64,000 nt of DNA from Crenothrix polyspora (lineage in GTDB: Bacteria; Pseudomonadota; Gammaproteobacteria; Methylococcales; Methylomonadaceae). The position numbers were made by a program, and so were the translations under genes. The notes under the pieces were generated by a model, which saw nothing but the letters and a program-made list of their open reading frames with translations, ran no database searches and was not told the DNA's origin. The stretch lies in NCBI GenBank assembly GCA_945877505.1, contig CAMDWT010000002.1:35453-99452 (forward strand), written 5' to 3'. Positions 1-9,047 of the stretch are shown in pieces. The stretch's first letter is position 1. Each line of letters opens with the position of its first letter.

Positions 1-46
1 ATGAAATTGCGCTCGAATCACAGGGTACATAGATTGTAAAACTCAT
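1..46 (-). CDS. fdsB: NAD-dependent formate dehydrogenase beta subunit, N-terminal fragment
   Basis: Only the first 15 codons are inside the window. The ATG at 46-44 overlaps the TGA of the upstream fdsG in an ATGA arrangement, showing translational coupling. The visible residues begin [10 protein letters not shown], which resembles the start of FdsB, the NuoF-like FMN/4Fe-4S subunit that passes electrons to NAD. The family call rests on this short match and on the neighbour. The gene continues beyond the left edge. Confidence 0.65.
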   Translation of the reverse strand, partial: MSFTIYVPCDSSAIS

Positions 47-519
47 GCCGATGCCTCAATTTCATTAATAGTTGTATCAAAACTCTCTGTTGATACTCGG
101 CCATAAATTTCAGTACCAATCTGCATAGCGGGTGAACATGCACAATTTCCTAAACAATAAACAGGTTCAAGAGAAAATTGACCGTCTGCGGTTGTTTCAT
201 GAAAATCAATACCTAAGCGAGATTTAACATGATTTTCTAGATGCTTACCGCCCATAGCTTGACAAGATTCGGCACGACAAAGGTGGATGGTATTTTTGCC
301 TGGCTTAGTATTTCTAAAATAATGATAAAAGCTGATAACACCATGAACTTCAGCGCGAGAAAGGTTCAAAGCCTTGGCGATGGTGGGAATGCTTTCATCT
401 GGGACAAAACCTAACGTATCTTGAATGGCATGTAAAATAGGCAATAAAGCGCCAGGTTTATCCTTAAGTGAGGTGGTTATATTTTGCACGGTCACTTGCA
501 TAGTGCTTGATTCGGTCAT
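43..519 (-). CDS. fdsG: NAD-dependent formate dehydrogenase gamma subunit (NuoE-like 2Fe-2S protein)
   Basis: This 158-residue protein belongs to the NuoE/FdsG thioredoxin-like ferredoxin family. Four cysteines in the family arrangement bind a 2Fe-2S cluster: C81 and C86 (CRAESC), then C122 and C126 (CLGNC). FdsG carries electrons within the soluble formate dehydrogenase complex, which oxidises formate to CO2 and reduces NAD. It is the first gene of the operon and overlaps the start of an fdsB-like gene by 4 nt; that favours fds over a stand-alone nuoE, which would be flanked by nuoD and nuoF. Formate oxidation is the last energy-yielding step of C1 oxidation in methylotrophs. The promoter should lie in the 360-nt gap upstream. 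Confidence 0.85.
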   Translation of the reverse strand: MTESSTMQVTVQNITTSLKDKPGALLPILHAIQDTLGFVPDESIPTIAKALNLSRAEVHGVISFYHYFRNTKPGKNTIHLCRAESCQAMGGKHLENHVKSRLGIDFHETTADGQFSLEPVYCLGNCACSPAMQIGTEIYGRVSTESFDTTINEIEASA

Positions 520-881
520 ACTTAACTCTCAATAGCGATTCTGTTCGTTAAAACAACGCATAGCCTGTGCGTGTCTTAAAATGTTTCGCTAGCATAGCAC
601 AAGAAAATTTATGTGTAAAAGACACAATATGTAGGTTTTATTATGTAAATTAGAGGATTGAGAGGTTCAGAGAATACAGCGATAGATAAAGCTGATTTTA
701 ATGAACTAAAAATAAGTTTAAAGCGGTATTAAAAAAGATAATAAATCAAATAGAAGCTGGTTTTTTTGAAGGATTTATTTGAACAAAAAAAGCAGGGGGA
801 GGGCTGGATTGATAGGTTTTTCTAGGAGGTACATAAAAAAACAGCCGCCTTATTTAAAATAGGGCGGCTGTTTAATAAGCA
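520..881. other. Intergenic region between fdsG and the cold-shock gene
   Basis: This 362-nt AT-rich stretch has no convincing ORF. It should hold the fds promoter on the minus strand near fdsG and contains the csp terminator at its right end. No other structured element was recognised. Confidence 0.5.
835..871 (-). terminator. Intrinsic terminator of the cold-shock gene
   Basis: The arms ACAGCCGCC (841-849) and GGCGGCTGT (863-871) form a 9-bp GC-rich stem. Read on the minus strand it is followed by a run of seven T (841-835). It lies 10 nt beyond the csp stop codon. Confidence 0.85.
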
Positions 882-1082
882 TTAGATGATAGTGACTTCT
901 TCTGCTTGAGGGCCTTTTTGACCTTGGGTAACAGTAAACTGTACTTTTTGGCCTTCATCAAGAGATTTAAAGCCTGAGCTGTTAATGTTACGGAAGTGAA
1001 CAAAAACATCAGGGCCATTCTCTTGTTGAATAAAGCCGAAACCTTTTTCTGCGTTAAACCATTTAACTGTACCAGTAGTCAT
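882..1082 (-). CDS. Cold-shock protein, CspA family
   Basis: A 66-residue single cold-shock domain of normal length. The RNA-binding motifs are both present: RNP1 as KGFGFIQ (near residues 14-20) and RNP2 as VFVHF (26-30). Proteins of this family bind single-stranded RNA and DNA and melt mRNA structure. The ATG is preceded by a good ribosome-binding site (AGGA). The gene is monocistronic, with its own terminator. About 200 nt lie upstream before the end of ubiB, long enough for the structured leader typical of cold-induced csp genes, but no cold box could be identified. The number of paralogs in the genome is unknown, so no specific csp letter is given. Confidence 0.93.
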   Translation of the reverse strand: MTTGTVKWFNAEKGFGFIQQENGPDVFVHFRNINSSGFKSLDEGQKVQFTVTQGQKGPQAEEVTII

Positions 1083-1300
1083 TTTAAGTCCTATGTAAAA
1101 TATGTAATTAAAGCCTTGAGAGGCTATTTAGCGCTGGGAAATTTAAGAATTACTTATGATAAACAGGACGAGCAATATGGTAAAAACTTCGTAAAGATAA
1201 GCATAACGGTAAAACAATTTACAAGCTAAAATAATTTTATAGTGATGCTTTAGTAAAGTCAATAATTTTAGTCCCTAGCAAATGGGGCATTTTAGAGCGG

Positions 1301-2851
1301 TTATTGGAAATAGATTGCCGCACTAATTAGTGTCGCACTAAGGATTACCGTCCATAAAGTTGAGCGGTGATTTGTTTCTAGTTGTTGGCGGAGTAATGCA
1401 ATTTCTCGTTGTTGTATGTCTGCTTGTTGATGAGTTTGAGCTGCATTATTAAGCGCTTTGTAAATTAAAGAAGGTATTTCTGGGAATTGTTCAGCAAATT
1501 CTGGAAATTGTTTTATTAGTTTATTAAATTTTGCTTTAGGCCCTAAACGTTCATGAAACCATTCTTCCAGAAAAGGTTTTGCGGTTTGCCAAAGATCGAG
1601 CTCAGGATATAGTTGTCGCCCTAAACCTTCAATATTGAGCAACGTTTTTTGCAAAAGGACTAATTGCGGTTGTACGTGCATATCAAAGCGACGTGCAGTT
1701 TGAAATAGACGTAATAATAATTGTCCAAAAGAAATATCTTTCAGCGGTTTTTCAAATATGGGTTCACAAACGCTACGAATGGCCGATTCAAACTCTTCAA
1801 TACGGGTAGTACTGGGGACCCAGCCAGATTCTACGTGCATTTCAGCAACTTTACGGTAATCTCGATTAAAAAAAGCAAGAAAGTTTTCGGCCAGATAACG
1901 CTGATCAGATAAAGATAAAGAACCGACAATGCCAAAATCAACGGCTATATACTTATCCGGTACTTCAACAAAAATATTACCGGGATGCATGTCGGCATGA
2001 AAGAAGTTATCTCTAAATACTTGCGTGAAAAAGATTTCTACACCACGTTCTGCGAGCAATTTAAAGTTGGCTCCCTTTTCTTTTAGTTGTTCTATTTCGC
2101 CAACGGGAATGCCATAAATTCTTTCCATGACCATTACTTTTTTTCGCGTAAGAGGCCAATGCACTTCTGGGATATAAATCAGTTCGGAGTTTTCAAAATT
2201 TCGACGTAATTTTGCTGCGTTCCCCGCCTCTCTAACGAGATCAAGTTCATCAAGTGTTGTTCTTTCAAATTCAGCAACTACATCAATCGCGCGTAATCGC
2301 CGTGCATCTGGCCAGAATTTTTCTGCAAAACGGGCTAATTCATAAAGTAAGCCAATATCAGAAAGAATTCTTTTTTCGATGTCTGGGCGGAGTACTTTAA
2401 CGATTACATTTTCTCCCGTATGGAGAATAGCGGTATGGACTTGTGCAACAGAAGCTGACGCTAAAGGAGAGGGATCAAACTCTGCAAAGGCTTCGGCAAT
2501 AGACATCCCCAGTTCTGTTTCAATGATGTTACGGGCAATTTCATTGGCAAAGGGAGGTACTCGGTCTTGTAGTTTTACCAGTTCATCTGAAATGTCTTCT
2601 GGTAACAAATCTTTACGCGTCGATAAAGCTTGGCCAAACTTAACATAAATCGGCCCGAGATCCTCTAAAGCGCGCCGTATTCTGAAGCCTCGTGAATCAG
2701 TTTGAGATTTAAGCCAGTAACTAGGGGTGATAAAAGCTAAATAGCGAATAGGTCGAAATAAATGAGTCTTTAAGACAATTTCATCTAAACCATGAAAAAT
2801 AAGAACCCAGTTAATATGGATCAGGCGAAATAATAATTTAGGTCGGATCAC
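1301..2851 (-). CDS. ubiB: Ubiquinone biosynthesis protein UbiB (ABC1/ADCK kinase-like)
   Basis: This 516-residue protein is an atypical kinase of the ABC1/ADCK family required for ubiquinone synthesis. The alanine-rich nucleotide loop (SASVAQVH) replaces the usual glycine loop, VKVLRP carries the ATP-binding lysine, HADMHPGNIF is the catalytic loop and VDFGIVG the metal-binding DFG. A hydrophobic C-terminal segment (about 495-513) anchors it in the membrane. It is the last gene of the DUF971-ubiE-ubiJ-ubiB run and overlaps ubiJ by 14 nt. UbiB is thought to use ATPase activity to support the Ubi complex; it is not a known protein kinase. Confidence 0.95.
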   Translation of the reverse strand: MIRPKLLFRLIHINWVLIFHGLDEIVLKTHLFRPIRYLAFITPSYWLKSQTDSRGFRIRRALEDLGPIYVKFGQALSTRKDLLPEDISDELVKLQDRVPPFANEIARNIIETELGMSIAEAFAEFDPSPLASASVAQVHTAILHTGENVIVKVLRPDIEKRILSDIGLLYELARFAEKFWPDARRLRAIDVVAEFERTTLDELDLVREAGNAAKLRRNFENSELIYIPEVHWPLTRKKVMVMERIYGIPVGEIEQLKEKGANFKLLAERGVEIFFTQVFRDNFFHADMHPGNIFVEVPDKYIAVDFGIVGSLSLSDQRYLAENFLAFFNRDYRKVAEMHVESGWVPSTTRIEEFESAIRSVCEPIFEKPLKDISFGQLLLRLFQTARRFDMHVQPQLVLLQKTLLNIEGLGRQLYPELDLWQTAKPFLEEWFHERLGPKAKFNKLIKQFPEFAEQFPEIPSLIYKALNNAAQTHQQADIQQREIALLRQQLETNHRSTLWTVILSATLISAAIYFQ

Positions 2852-3461
2852 AAGTTACCTTTGTTTGAAGTCGATCAATTCTACTTTGTAAGCGGTCAAA
2901 GTCAGTGCGAAGTAAATCAATCTGCTTATAAAAAATATCCATTTCAGGTGGAGCAGGAAGATCGCGTGTCTCTTCTTGCAAGAATTCTGAAGCATTAAGT
3001 CGAAAAGTTTCAATAGACTCTTGTCCCCAATTTTGACTGGCCCTGACAAATTGAATTATGTTATTTGCTAATGTGTCGCCTGTGTAACGCGCTAATTGTT
3101 GTTCAAGATTAATATCGAGTTTGGCGAATAAGGTTTGAAACTTTCTGCCTGTTTGCATATCGCCTTCAATGACAACCTTGCCAGAGAAAATTGACCTCAT
3201 AGGATTTGAGCTAAGCCCCATTAAGCCAAAAGCAAACGCTGAGCCAGTAAGTCGTGTACTGGGTTCATCACTGCTGTAATCAAGCAGTTGAATTGAGTCA
3301 ACACTAGGGCATAAATAAATAGTTTCATTAAAGGGTGTGATAGTGACGGCGATAGTTTTTCCTGCTATGGGCGTCAGAAACGTAGCAACATTCTGATCCA
3401 TAGCAAGAAACTTGTTTAGCGCAGTCTCTAAGATGCTCATTAATAATGGTTTGAGGGTCAT
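2838..3461 (-). CDS. ubiJ: Ubiquinone biosynthesis accessory factor UbiJ (SCP2 domain)
   Basis: A protein of about 207 residues with an N-terminal SCP2-like lipid-binding domain and a C-terminal coiled coil (heptad-like stretch near the end). UbiJ pairs with UbiK and holds ubiquinone intermediates for the cytosolic Ubi complex. The frame is open up to 3491, but the ATG at 3461 is preferred: it lies one base after the ubiE stop, gives the usual N-terminus (MTLKPLLMS) and avoids a 29-nt overlap. The position between ubiE and ubiB is the conserved one in Gammaproteobacteria and supports the call. Confidence 0.88.
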   Translation of the reverse strand: MTLKPLLMSILETALNKFLAMDQNVATFLTPIAGKTIAVTITPFNETIYLCPSVDSIQLLDYSSDEPSTRLTGSAFAFGLMGLSSNPMRSIFSGKVVIEGDMQTGRKFQTLFAKLDINLEQQLARYTGDTLANNIIQFVRASQNWGQESIETFRLNASEFLQEETRDLPAPPEMDIFYKQIDLLRTDFDRLQSRIDRLQTKVTCDPT

Positions 3462-3462
3462 A

Positions 3463-4212
3463 CTAGATTTTGTAGCCTCTATGGACAGCAACGATACCTT
3501 GGCTCATGTTGAAAAACTCACAGCGCTCTAAACCGGCATTCTCCATCATTTTTTTAAGCTCATCTTGTTTAGGGTGCATGCGTATTGATTCAGCAAGATA
3601 ACGATAACTGTCTTCATCTTTGGCAACAAATTTACCGATTTTAGGGAGTAGTTTAAATGAATAAAAATCGTATACTTTTTCAGTGATTTTATCGACAGGA
3701 TGAGAGAATTCCAAAACGATAACGCGTCCACCTGGTTTTAATACTCGATACATTGATCGTAACGCAGCATCTTTATCGGTAACGTTTCTAAGACCAAAAG
3801 CGATGCAAACGCAATCAAAAGTATTATCTTCAAACGGAAGGCATTCAGCATTAACTTGTGCATAGCGAATGTTACCAATCAAGCCTTTATCAATCAGTCG
3901 ATTACGTCCTGTGCGTAGCATCTCAGAATTGATGTCGGCTAAAACAACTTGACCGTCTTTTCCAACACGTTGTTCAAATAGCACGGTTAAGTCGCCAGTA
4001 CCTCCTGCCAAATCAAGTACTTGCTCGCCTTTTCGGACATTGCTTAATTGAACAGCAACCCGTTTCCAGATACGGTGTATTCCAAGAGACATCAAGTCAT
4101 TCATAATGTCGTACTGTCCTGCAACAGAATCAAATACACCGCGAACTAGATTAACTTTATCTTCAGTAGCGACTTGTTTAAAACCAAAATGGGTGGTGTT
4201 ATCTTTTGTCAT
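3463..4212 (-). CDS. ubiE: Demethylmenaquinone/2-polyprenyl-6-methoxy-benzoquinol C-methyltransferase
   Basis: This 249-residue class I SAM-dependent methyltransferase carries out the C-methylation step of ubiquinone (and menaquinone) synthesis. Motif I is [11 protein letters not shown], with [10 protein letters not shown] and a [10 protein letters not shown] segment further on, all typical of UbiE. Its length matches the E. coli protein (251). The start overlaps the DUF971 stop by 4 nt (ATGA), and ubiJ and ubiB follow, so the three Ubi proteins are made from one transcript. Confidence 0.96.
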   Translation of the reverse strand: MTKDNTTHFGFKQVATEDKVNLVRGVFDSVAGQYDIMNDLMSLGIHRIWKRVAVQLSNVRKGEQVLDLAGGTGDLTVLFEQRVGKDGQVVLADINSEMLRTGRNRLIDKGLIGNIRYAQVNAECLPFEDNTFDCVCIAFGLRNVTDKDAALRSMYRVLKPGGRVIVLEFSHPVDKITEKVYDFYSFKLLPKIGKFVAKDEDSYRYLAESIRMHPKQDELKKMMENAGLERCEFFNMSQGIVAVHRGYKI

Positions 4213-4610
4213 ATTTGTTCCGTAATTTTTAGTGTTTCTTTGCGTTTATGTCCAGCGATTACAAGCTTATTAAGATAATTTGCCCATAAGGACTGATATT
4301 CAGAGCCTAATTTATAGAGTAGATCCCATGTGTAAATGCCACTATTGTGACCATCGCTAAATACGAGAGCGACCGCATAATTTCCAATAGGTTTAATCTC
4401 TATAATGCCCACATCTTCTTTATCTAGTTGCAGTATTTCTTGTCCTGGAGCATGGCCAACTGCTTCCGCCGATGGCGTATAGACGCGAAGATATTCACAG
4501 GGTAATTGGAAAGTGCTACCCTCTGCAAAACTTACATCAAGCCTATTAGAGGCTTGATGTAATTTAATTTCAGTAGGCCAAGTATTACAAGGAGTTACAA
4601 TTAAGCGCAT
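4209..4610 (-). CDS. DUF971 (GBBH-like N-terminal domain) protein
   Basis: A 133-residue protein of the DUF971 family, which corresponds to the N-terminal domain of gamma-butyrobetaine hydroxylases. The family core is seen as [24 protein letters not shown], and [27 protein letters not shown]. In stand-alone form the biochemical role is not established; links to Fe-S cluster handling have been proposed for the family. It sits 58 nt after hslU and overlaps ubiE by 4 nt, so it is translationally coupled to ubiquinone synthesis. Confidence 0.85.
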   Translation of the reverse strand: MRLIVTPCNTWPTEIKLHQASNRLDVSFAEGSTFQLPCEYLRVYTPSAEAVGHAPGQEILQLDKEDVGIIEIKPIGNYAVALVFSDGHNSGIYTWDLLYKLGSEYQSLWANYLNKLVIAGHKRKETLKITEQI

Positions 4611-4668
4611 ATAATATAATAAAAATCAGCTATCACCGATAGTTGAGTGCTGTTAAGAGTATGTTTTG

Positions 4669-5994
4669 TTATAAAATATAACGACTTAAATCTTCATCTT
4701 CTGCAAACTCAGTTAAGTGCTGATCAACATAGTTAGCATCAATTATGATGGTTTTTTCGCTAAGGTCAGGTGCATTATATGAGATTTCTTCTAGTAATCT
4801 CTCTAGCATCGTGTGAAGCCGTCTTGCGCCAATATTTTCAGTCGTTTCATTGACTTGCCAGCCCAGTTCTGCAATACGTTGAATGCCATCTAAGGCAAAC
4901 GTTAGTGTTACGCCTTCAGTCGCTAATAACGCCTCATACTGTTCTGTTAATGACGCATTGGGCTCAGTTAGAATACGAACAAAGTCATCTGCAGTTAATG
5001 CACTTAACTCGACACGAATAGGGAAACGGCCTTGTAGTTCTGGTATTAAGTCCGATGGTTTGGCTACATGGAAGGCACCCGAAGCGATGAAGAGTATATG
5101 GTCGGTTTTGATAGCGCCATATTTTGTACTGACTGTACTTCCCTCTACTAAGGGTAATAAATCTCGTTGAACGCCTTCGCGGGAGACTTCGCCTCCGCCA
5201 CCACCCAATTCTGAGCGCTTGCAAATTTTGTCTATTTCATCAAGAAATACAATACCATTTTGTTCCACAGCATCAACGGCGCGACTACGAATATCATCTT
5301 CATTAACTAGCTTAGCGGCTTCTTCTTCTTGTAAAGCATGCAATGCTTTTTTAATGGACATTTTACGTGATCGAGTCTTGCTTGAGCCCATGTTTTGAAA
5401 CATGCCTTGTAACTGACTTGTCATTTCCTCCATGCCGGGAGGTGCCATGATTTCTACGCCCATCGGGGCTACATTGATTTCAATTTCAATTTCTTTAGTG
5501 TCTAAGTCGCCTTCGCGTAGTTTTTTACGCATTTTTTGACGAGTAGAATCTTCAGTGTCTGAAAGCATGCCGGCATCAGCTTTGGGTAGCAGAATATCGA
5601 GGATTTTTTCTTCAGCAGCGTCGTAAGCTTTAGTTTGAACTTTTTCCATCTCCGCCATGCGTGTCATATTGACGGCAGTATCAACTAAATCTCGAATGAT
5701 GGATTCAACATCTCTACCGACATAACCGACTTCAGTGAATTTAGTTGCTTCGATTTTTATAAAAGGAGCATTAGCTAAGCGAGCAAGGCGGCGAGCAATT
5801 TCTGTTTTACCAACACCAGTAGGGCCAATCATTAAAATGTTTTTTGGTGTAATTTCATCGCGCAACGTAGGGGCTACTTGCTGGCGACGCCAACGGTTTC
5901 TCAATGCGATAGCCACAGATCGTTTGGCGCTGGCTTGACCAACAATATGTTTATCTAGCTCACTTACAATTTCTTTGGGGGTCATCTGTGTCAT
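4669..5994 (-). CDS. hslU: ATP-dependent protease ATPase subunit HslU
   Basis: The 441-residue AAA+ unfoldase of the HslUV (ClpYQ) protease. Walker A is GPTGVGKT (57-64), Walker B is [11 protein letters not shown], and the long helical I domain lies between them. The C-terminal tail ends SRYIL, the segment that docks into HslV pockets and activates it. Its length matches the E. coli protein (443). It starts 4 nt after the hslV stop, so the two are co-translated. No sigma-32-type promoter was recognised in front of hslV. Confidence 0.97.
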   Translation of the reverse strand: MTQMTPKEIVSELDKHIVGQASAKRSVAIALRNRWRRQQVAPTLRDEITPKNILMIGPTGVGKTEIARRLARLANAPFIKIEATKFTEVGYVGRDVESIIRDLVDTAVNMTRMAEMEKVQTKAYDAAEEKILDILLPKADAGMLSDTEDSTRQKMRKKLREGDLDTKEIEIEINVAPMGVEIMAPPGMEEMTSQLQGMFQNMGSSKTRSRKMSIKKALHALQEEEAAKLVNEDDIRSRAVDAVEQNGIVFLDEIDKICKRSELGGGGGEVSREGVQRDLLPLVEGSTVSTKYGAIKTDHILFIASGAFHVAKPSDLIPELQGRFPIRVELSALTADDFVRILTEPNASLTEQYEALLATEGVTLTFALDGIQRIAELGWQVNETTENIGARRLHTMLERLLEEISYNAPDLSEKTIIIDANYVDQHLTEFAEDEDLSRYIL

Positions 5995-5998
5995 GCGA

Positions 5999-6544
5999 TT
6001 ACTCGTTGGGTTCGGCGTCTAATTCTTCTATGCGGAGATTGTGGTTGGTATAAATACAAATATCAGCGGCTATATTTAGGGACCTTTCGACAATTTCACG
6101 TGCGCTCAGATTGGTGTTTTCAAGTAATGCTCGGGCGGCAGCCTGTGCAAAAGCACCGCCTGAGCCTATAGCCATCAGGTCAAATTCAGGCTCGATAACA
6201 TCGCCGGTTCCAGAAATAATTAAAGAAGTTCTGGCATCGGCAATAGTGAGTAAAGCTTCTAGTTTACGGAGTGCTCTATCCGTACGCCAGTCTTTAGCCA
6301 TTTCAACAGCCGCTCTAGTTAAATTACCGCGATGCTTTTCTAATTTACCTTCAAAGTGCTCAAATAAAGTAAAGGCATCTGCCGTTGCGCCAGCAAACCC
6401 TGCAATAACTTTGTCGTGATATAATCGGCGAACTTTTCGGGCATTACCTTTCATGACAGTGTTACCTAAAGTGACCTGTCCATCACCGCCAATAACAACT
6501 TTGTTGCCTCTGCGAACAGAAAGTATGGTTGTTCCTCTAAACAC
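5999..6544 (-). CDS. hslV: ATP-dependent protease catalytic subunit HslV
   Basis: A 181-residue proteasome-like peptidase. The catalytic N-terminal threonine is in the sequence [13 protein letters not shown], so a four-residue propeptide must be removed to expose it; the E. coli enzyme needs only methionine removal. GDGQVTLGN and the lysine-rich segment after it match the family active site. The start codon is GTG at 6544-6542, supported by an AGGA ribosome-binding site about 11 nt upstream. It is the first gene of the hslV-hslU pair and is transcribed away from the lipoprotein gene on the other strand. Confidence 0.95.
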   Translation of the reverse strand: MFRGTTILSVRRGNKVVIGGDGQVTLGNTVMKGNARKVRRLYHDKVIAGFAGATADAFTLFEHFEGKLEKHRGNLTRAAVEMAKDWRTDRALRKLEALLTIADARTSLIISGTGDVIEPEFDLMAIGSGGAFAQAAARALLENTNLSAREIVERSLNIAADICIYTNHNLRIEELDAEPNE

Positions 6545-6826
6545 TTTAATATCCTAAGCTTTAAAAAATATAATGTTGATTTTACATGGTATCAATAGAA
6601 AATGTGGGAAAAAAACAGAAATGCTTCGGCCGGTAATGGTTATTGAGAACATTTATGAGAAAGCCGAATTAGGATCGAGACAGAGTAAAGTGATTAGTCT
6701 GTAGTTGGATATTGTTGTTAGGGGGCTTGAGTGGAAAATAAAGCATGACAAAAGCTCAGTATAAGCCCTATTATTTTAATTTTTTAAGTTGATTCTCCGT
6801 ATAACTTGCTGCATAAGGTTTAAAGC

Positions 6827-8713
6827 ATGTCGATCCATTATATTTTTAGTTTAATTATCATTGCATTTTTTGTGGGTTGTGCGCCGACTCGGCAAATTAC
6901 GGTTGATTACCCTTCTGCTCATGTTGCTGAGACGCAGTCAGCTCAGTTAACGCAGTCACATCCTTTTCAAGCACTACCTGGGTTTCAGGTTATTGATGGC
7001 GATGATTATTATGTAAGACTAATTTCTGAGTTCGACTTTAAGGGGGAGAATGTATTAAAAAGTGGTTGCAGTAACATTGCACCATCCTATGAGAAAGGTG
7101 ATTTGTCATCTACCCTTATATTTTCTGTGAAGAATGAAAGCCTCGTTTTTAATAATGAGGCGGTAGGATTTTTATACCAAGCGGGCTCGGGAAAGTGTAA
7201 TTTTAAATTTGATGCAAAGAAAATAACACTTACACCCTGGATGCGTTTGGATTTAGGTAAGGAAACTCAGGTTGATTATAGTTTTTTATCTAGTGCGAAT
7301 AGTGATGTTGATGTGTCCGGCTTAGTGGGTGATGTGACAACTGCCAGTAACATGCTAGCGTTAACAGGTGTTGGTATGGGCGTTTCTGTAGTGGGTCAGT
7401 TTGCGGGTCAATGGGCAAAGAATAATCCTCAAGCTCTCGCAAAATCAACGTCAGCAAAGCATAGTTCGGAGTCACATTCGCTTCCTACTTTTATAAGTTT
7501 TTCTGGTAAGACAGGCGCACTTAATCAAACGATATTTAAGGTATATGCAGTTGCCGAAGGTGGTATCAATATCTTTGCTTCGGATACGCAGCCAATAGGT
7601 GAGCTTAAGATTTACCCTGAAATTATTCCTTCTTTATTATTAAAGACGACTCCAGAGGGTATTCCTGATGCAAGAGATTTGTCTTTTGATGAAATTGGCT
7701 ATTTACCCATTAAGACGGCAACGGGTGAGATAAAATTATTGCAACTGATTGAACAATCGAAGCATCCAGCAAAGCCAAATCTAAAGCCAAACTGGAATAA
7801 TTATGAAGAGGTTGAAAACAATTGCCGAAAAATAAAATTGGTGATGAAGGATTTAGGGTTTAATAAGTTTGATCGTAATGCATTTCTGTATTATTTTTTG
7901 ATCAATGATAATAATTGGAAAAATTATAATATAACGCATCAGAAAGCACTAAGCGACGAGCTAAACTTGAAAGTGATGGAGTCTTATCGGAAAAAAGGTT
8001 TCGGGATGTGTCTAGCTACAGAAGATTATGCGGTTATGAAGGCGATTGGATTGCCTGTTAATTTATCCTCAGATTGGCAGGTGATTGAAGATACTGGGCA
8101 GAAAAAAGAACAATTTTTAACCCCACTTAAATCGATTGAGCGACAGTTAATCTCTGTACTAAAAAACTCAAATAGAGCTGAAATGGAGCGACAATTATAT
8201 CCTTTGCTAGCAACCACTAAGACGGGTGAGGGCAGTGTGTTATTGCAAAATCATTTGGGTGAGTTTGGTTTGGAGAAGTTATTGGCTAGTCCGGTGGTTG
8301 AGCCGGTTGCGACACCCCTTCCTGACGCGACAGCTCAGCCTTCAATAGTTCCTGTTACGCCTGCTTTACCTAATTCAGTGGCCAGTTCAATGCCAGGTGA
8401 GGGGCTTGTTGTAAGTGCGCGCCAATTGGTGCAGGTCTTTTCTGGTTTGTCTTTTGATGAGTTTAGCTGCGCACGTATTATTCCTAATCAATTAGGTAAG
8501 TCAACGGCAAATGAAGGTATCTTGTTGTTTACCACTAAAGAAGGAAGTCCACGAGCAAAAGGCGGCGCCATGGAGTTTGAGTTCTCAAATGGTAAAATAA
8601 ATAGAATTGCTTTTCAGTTATCGACTTTTCGAGATTTAGAACAGGATGTGGTTGAGCACCCTGAGTCGGGTGGTTGTCGAATAGACCCTTCTTTTGTAAA
8701 TAAATTACATTAA
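6827..8713 (+). CDS. Large lipoprotein of unknown function
   Basis: I do not recognise this 628-residue protein. It starts with a hydrophobic signal segment and a lipobox-like FVGC (cysteine at about residue 18), which predicts lipidation. Visible parts are an N-terminal domain with two cysteine-containing segments, a glycine-rich hydrophobic stretch (MLALTGVGMGVSVVGQFAG, about 184-202), a middle mixed region, a proline-rich linker near 490-520 (TPLPDATAQPS) and a C-terminal domain of about 100 residues with two cysteines. It is flanked by hslV (divergent) and the cox operon, with 330 nt between it and coxB, so it is probably transcribed alone. The role could be envelope-related, but nothing in the sequence shows it. 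Confidence 0.75.
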   Translation: MSIHYIFSLIIIAFFVGCAPTRQITVDYPSAHVAETQSAQLTQSHPFQALPGFQVIDGDDYYVRLISEFDFKGENVLKSGCSNIAPSYEKGDLSSTLIFSVKNESLVFNNEAVGFLYQAGSGKCNFKFDAKKITLTPWMRLDLGKETQVDYSFLSSANSDVDVSGLVGDVTTASNMLALTGVGMGVSVVGQFAGQWAKNNPQALAKSTSAKHSSESHSLPTFISFSGKTGALNQTIFKVYAVAEGGINIFASDTQPIGELKIYPEIIPSLLLKTTPEGIPDARDLSFDEIGYLPIKTATGEIKLLQLIEQSKHPAKPNLKPNWNNYEEVENNCRKIKLVMKDLGFNKFDRNAFLYYFLINDNNWKNYNITHQKALSDELNLKVMESYRKKGFGMCLATEDYAVMKAIGLPVNLSSDWQVIEDTGQKKEQFLTPLKSIERQLISVLKNSNRAEMERQLYPLLATTKTGEGSVLLQNHLGEFGLEKLLASPVVEPVATPLPDATAQPSIVPVTPALPNSVASSMPGEGLVVSARQLVQVFSGLSFDEFSCARIIPNQLGKSTANEGILLFTTKEGSPRAKGGAMEFEFSNGKINRIAFQLSTFRDLEQDVVEHPESGGCRIDPSFVNKLH

Positions 8714-9047
8714 TTAATGATGAATAGCTAAAGGGGGCGCCAGATTAAAAGGTGTGGTACTGGAATAAGTTTTACGATAAATCTATTTATTGACAGCTCA
8801 TGGCTTTAAAGCGGGAGTTAATTTAGCGCAAAGGCGATCAAGTTTTCTTAATAATAAACGTCATATTTATGGGGTAAATTACAATTGATAATAAGGACAA
8901 CTGGTATAGATAAGCATCATAGGTTAAAATCATCTGGTTTTTTGTGATAATTATTACGTAAATGGAGTGAGGCTAAGTTTTTGGTCTTGAAGTTACGAAG
9001 ATATATTACTTGCAAGCATTTATAACTACTATCGAAGAGGCTGCTCA
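8714..9047. other. Upstream region of the cytochrome oxidase operon
   Basis: This 334-nt gap has no ORF and should contain the cox promoter. A TTGACA hexamer occurs at 8790-8795, but no matching -10 element sits at the correct distance, so no promoter is assigned. Confidence 0.5.

Noticed and set aside
6545-6826. Sigma-32 promoter upstream of hslV
   Set aside because: Neither CTTGAAA nor CCCCAT at suitable spacing is present on the minus strand.
8790-8812. TTGACA hexamer as a cox promoter
   Set aside because: No -10-like sequence is found 15-19 nt downstream, so the promoter cannot be placed.
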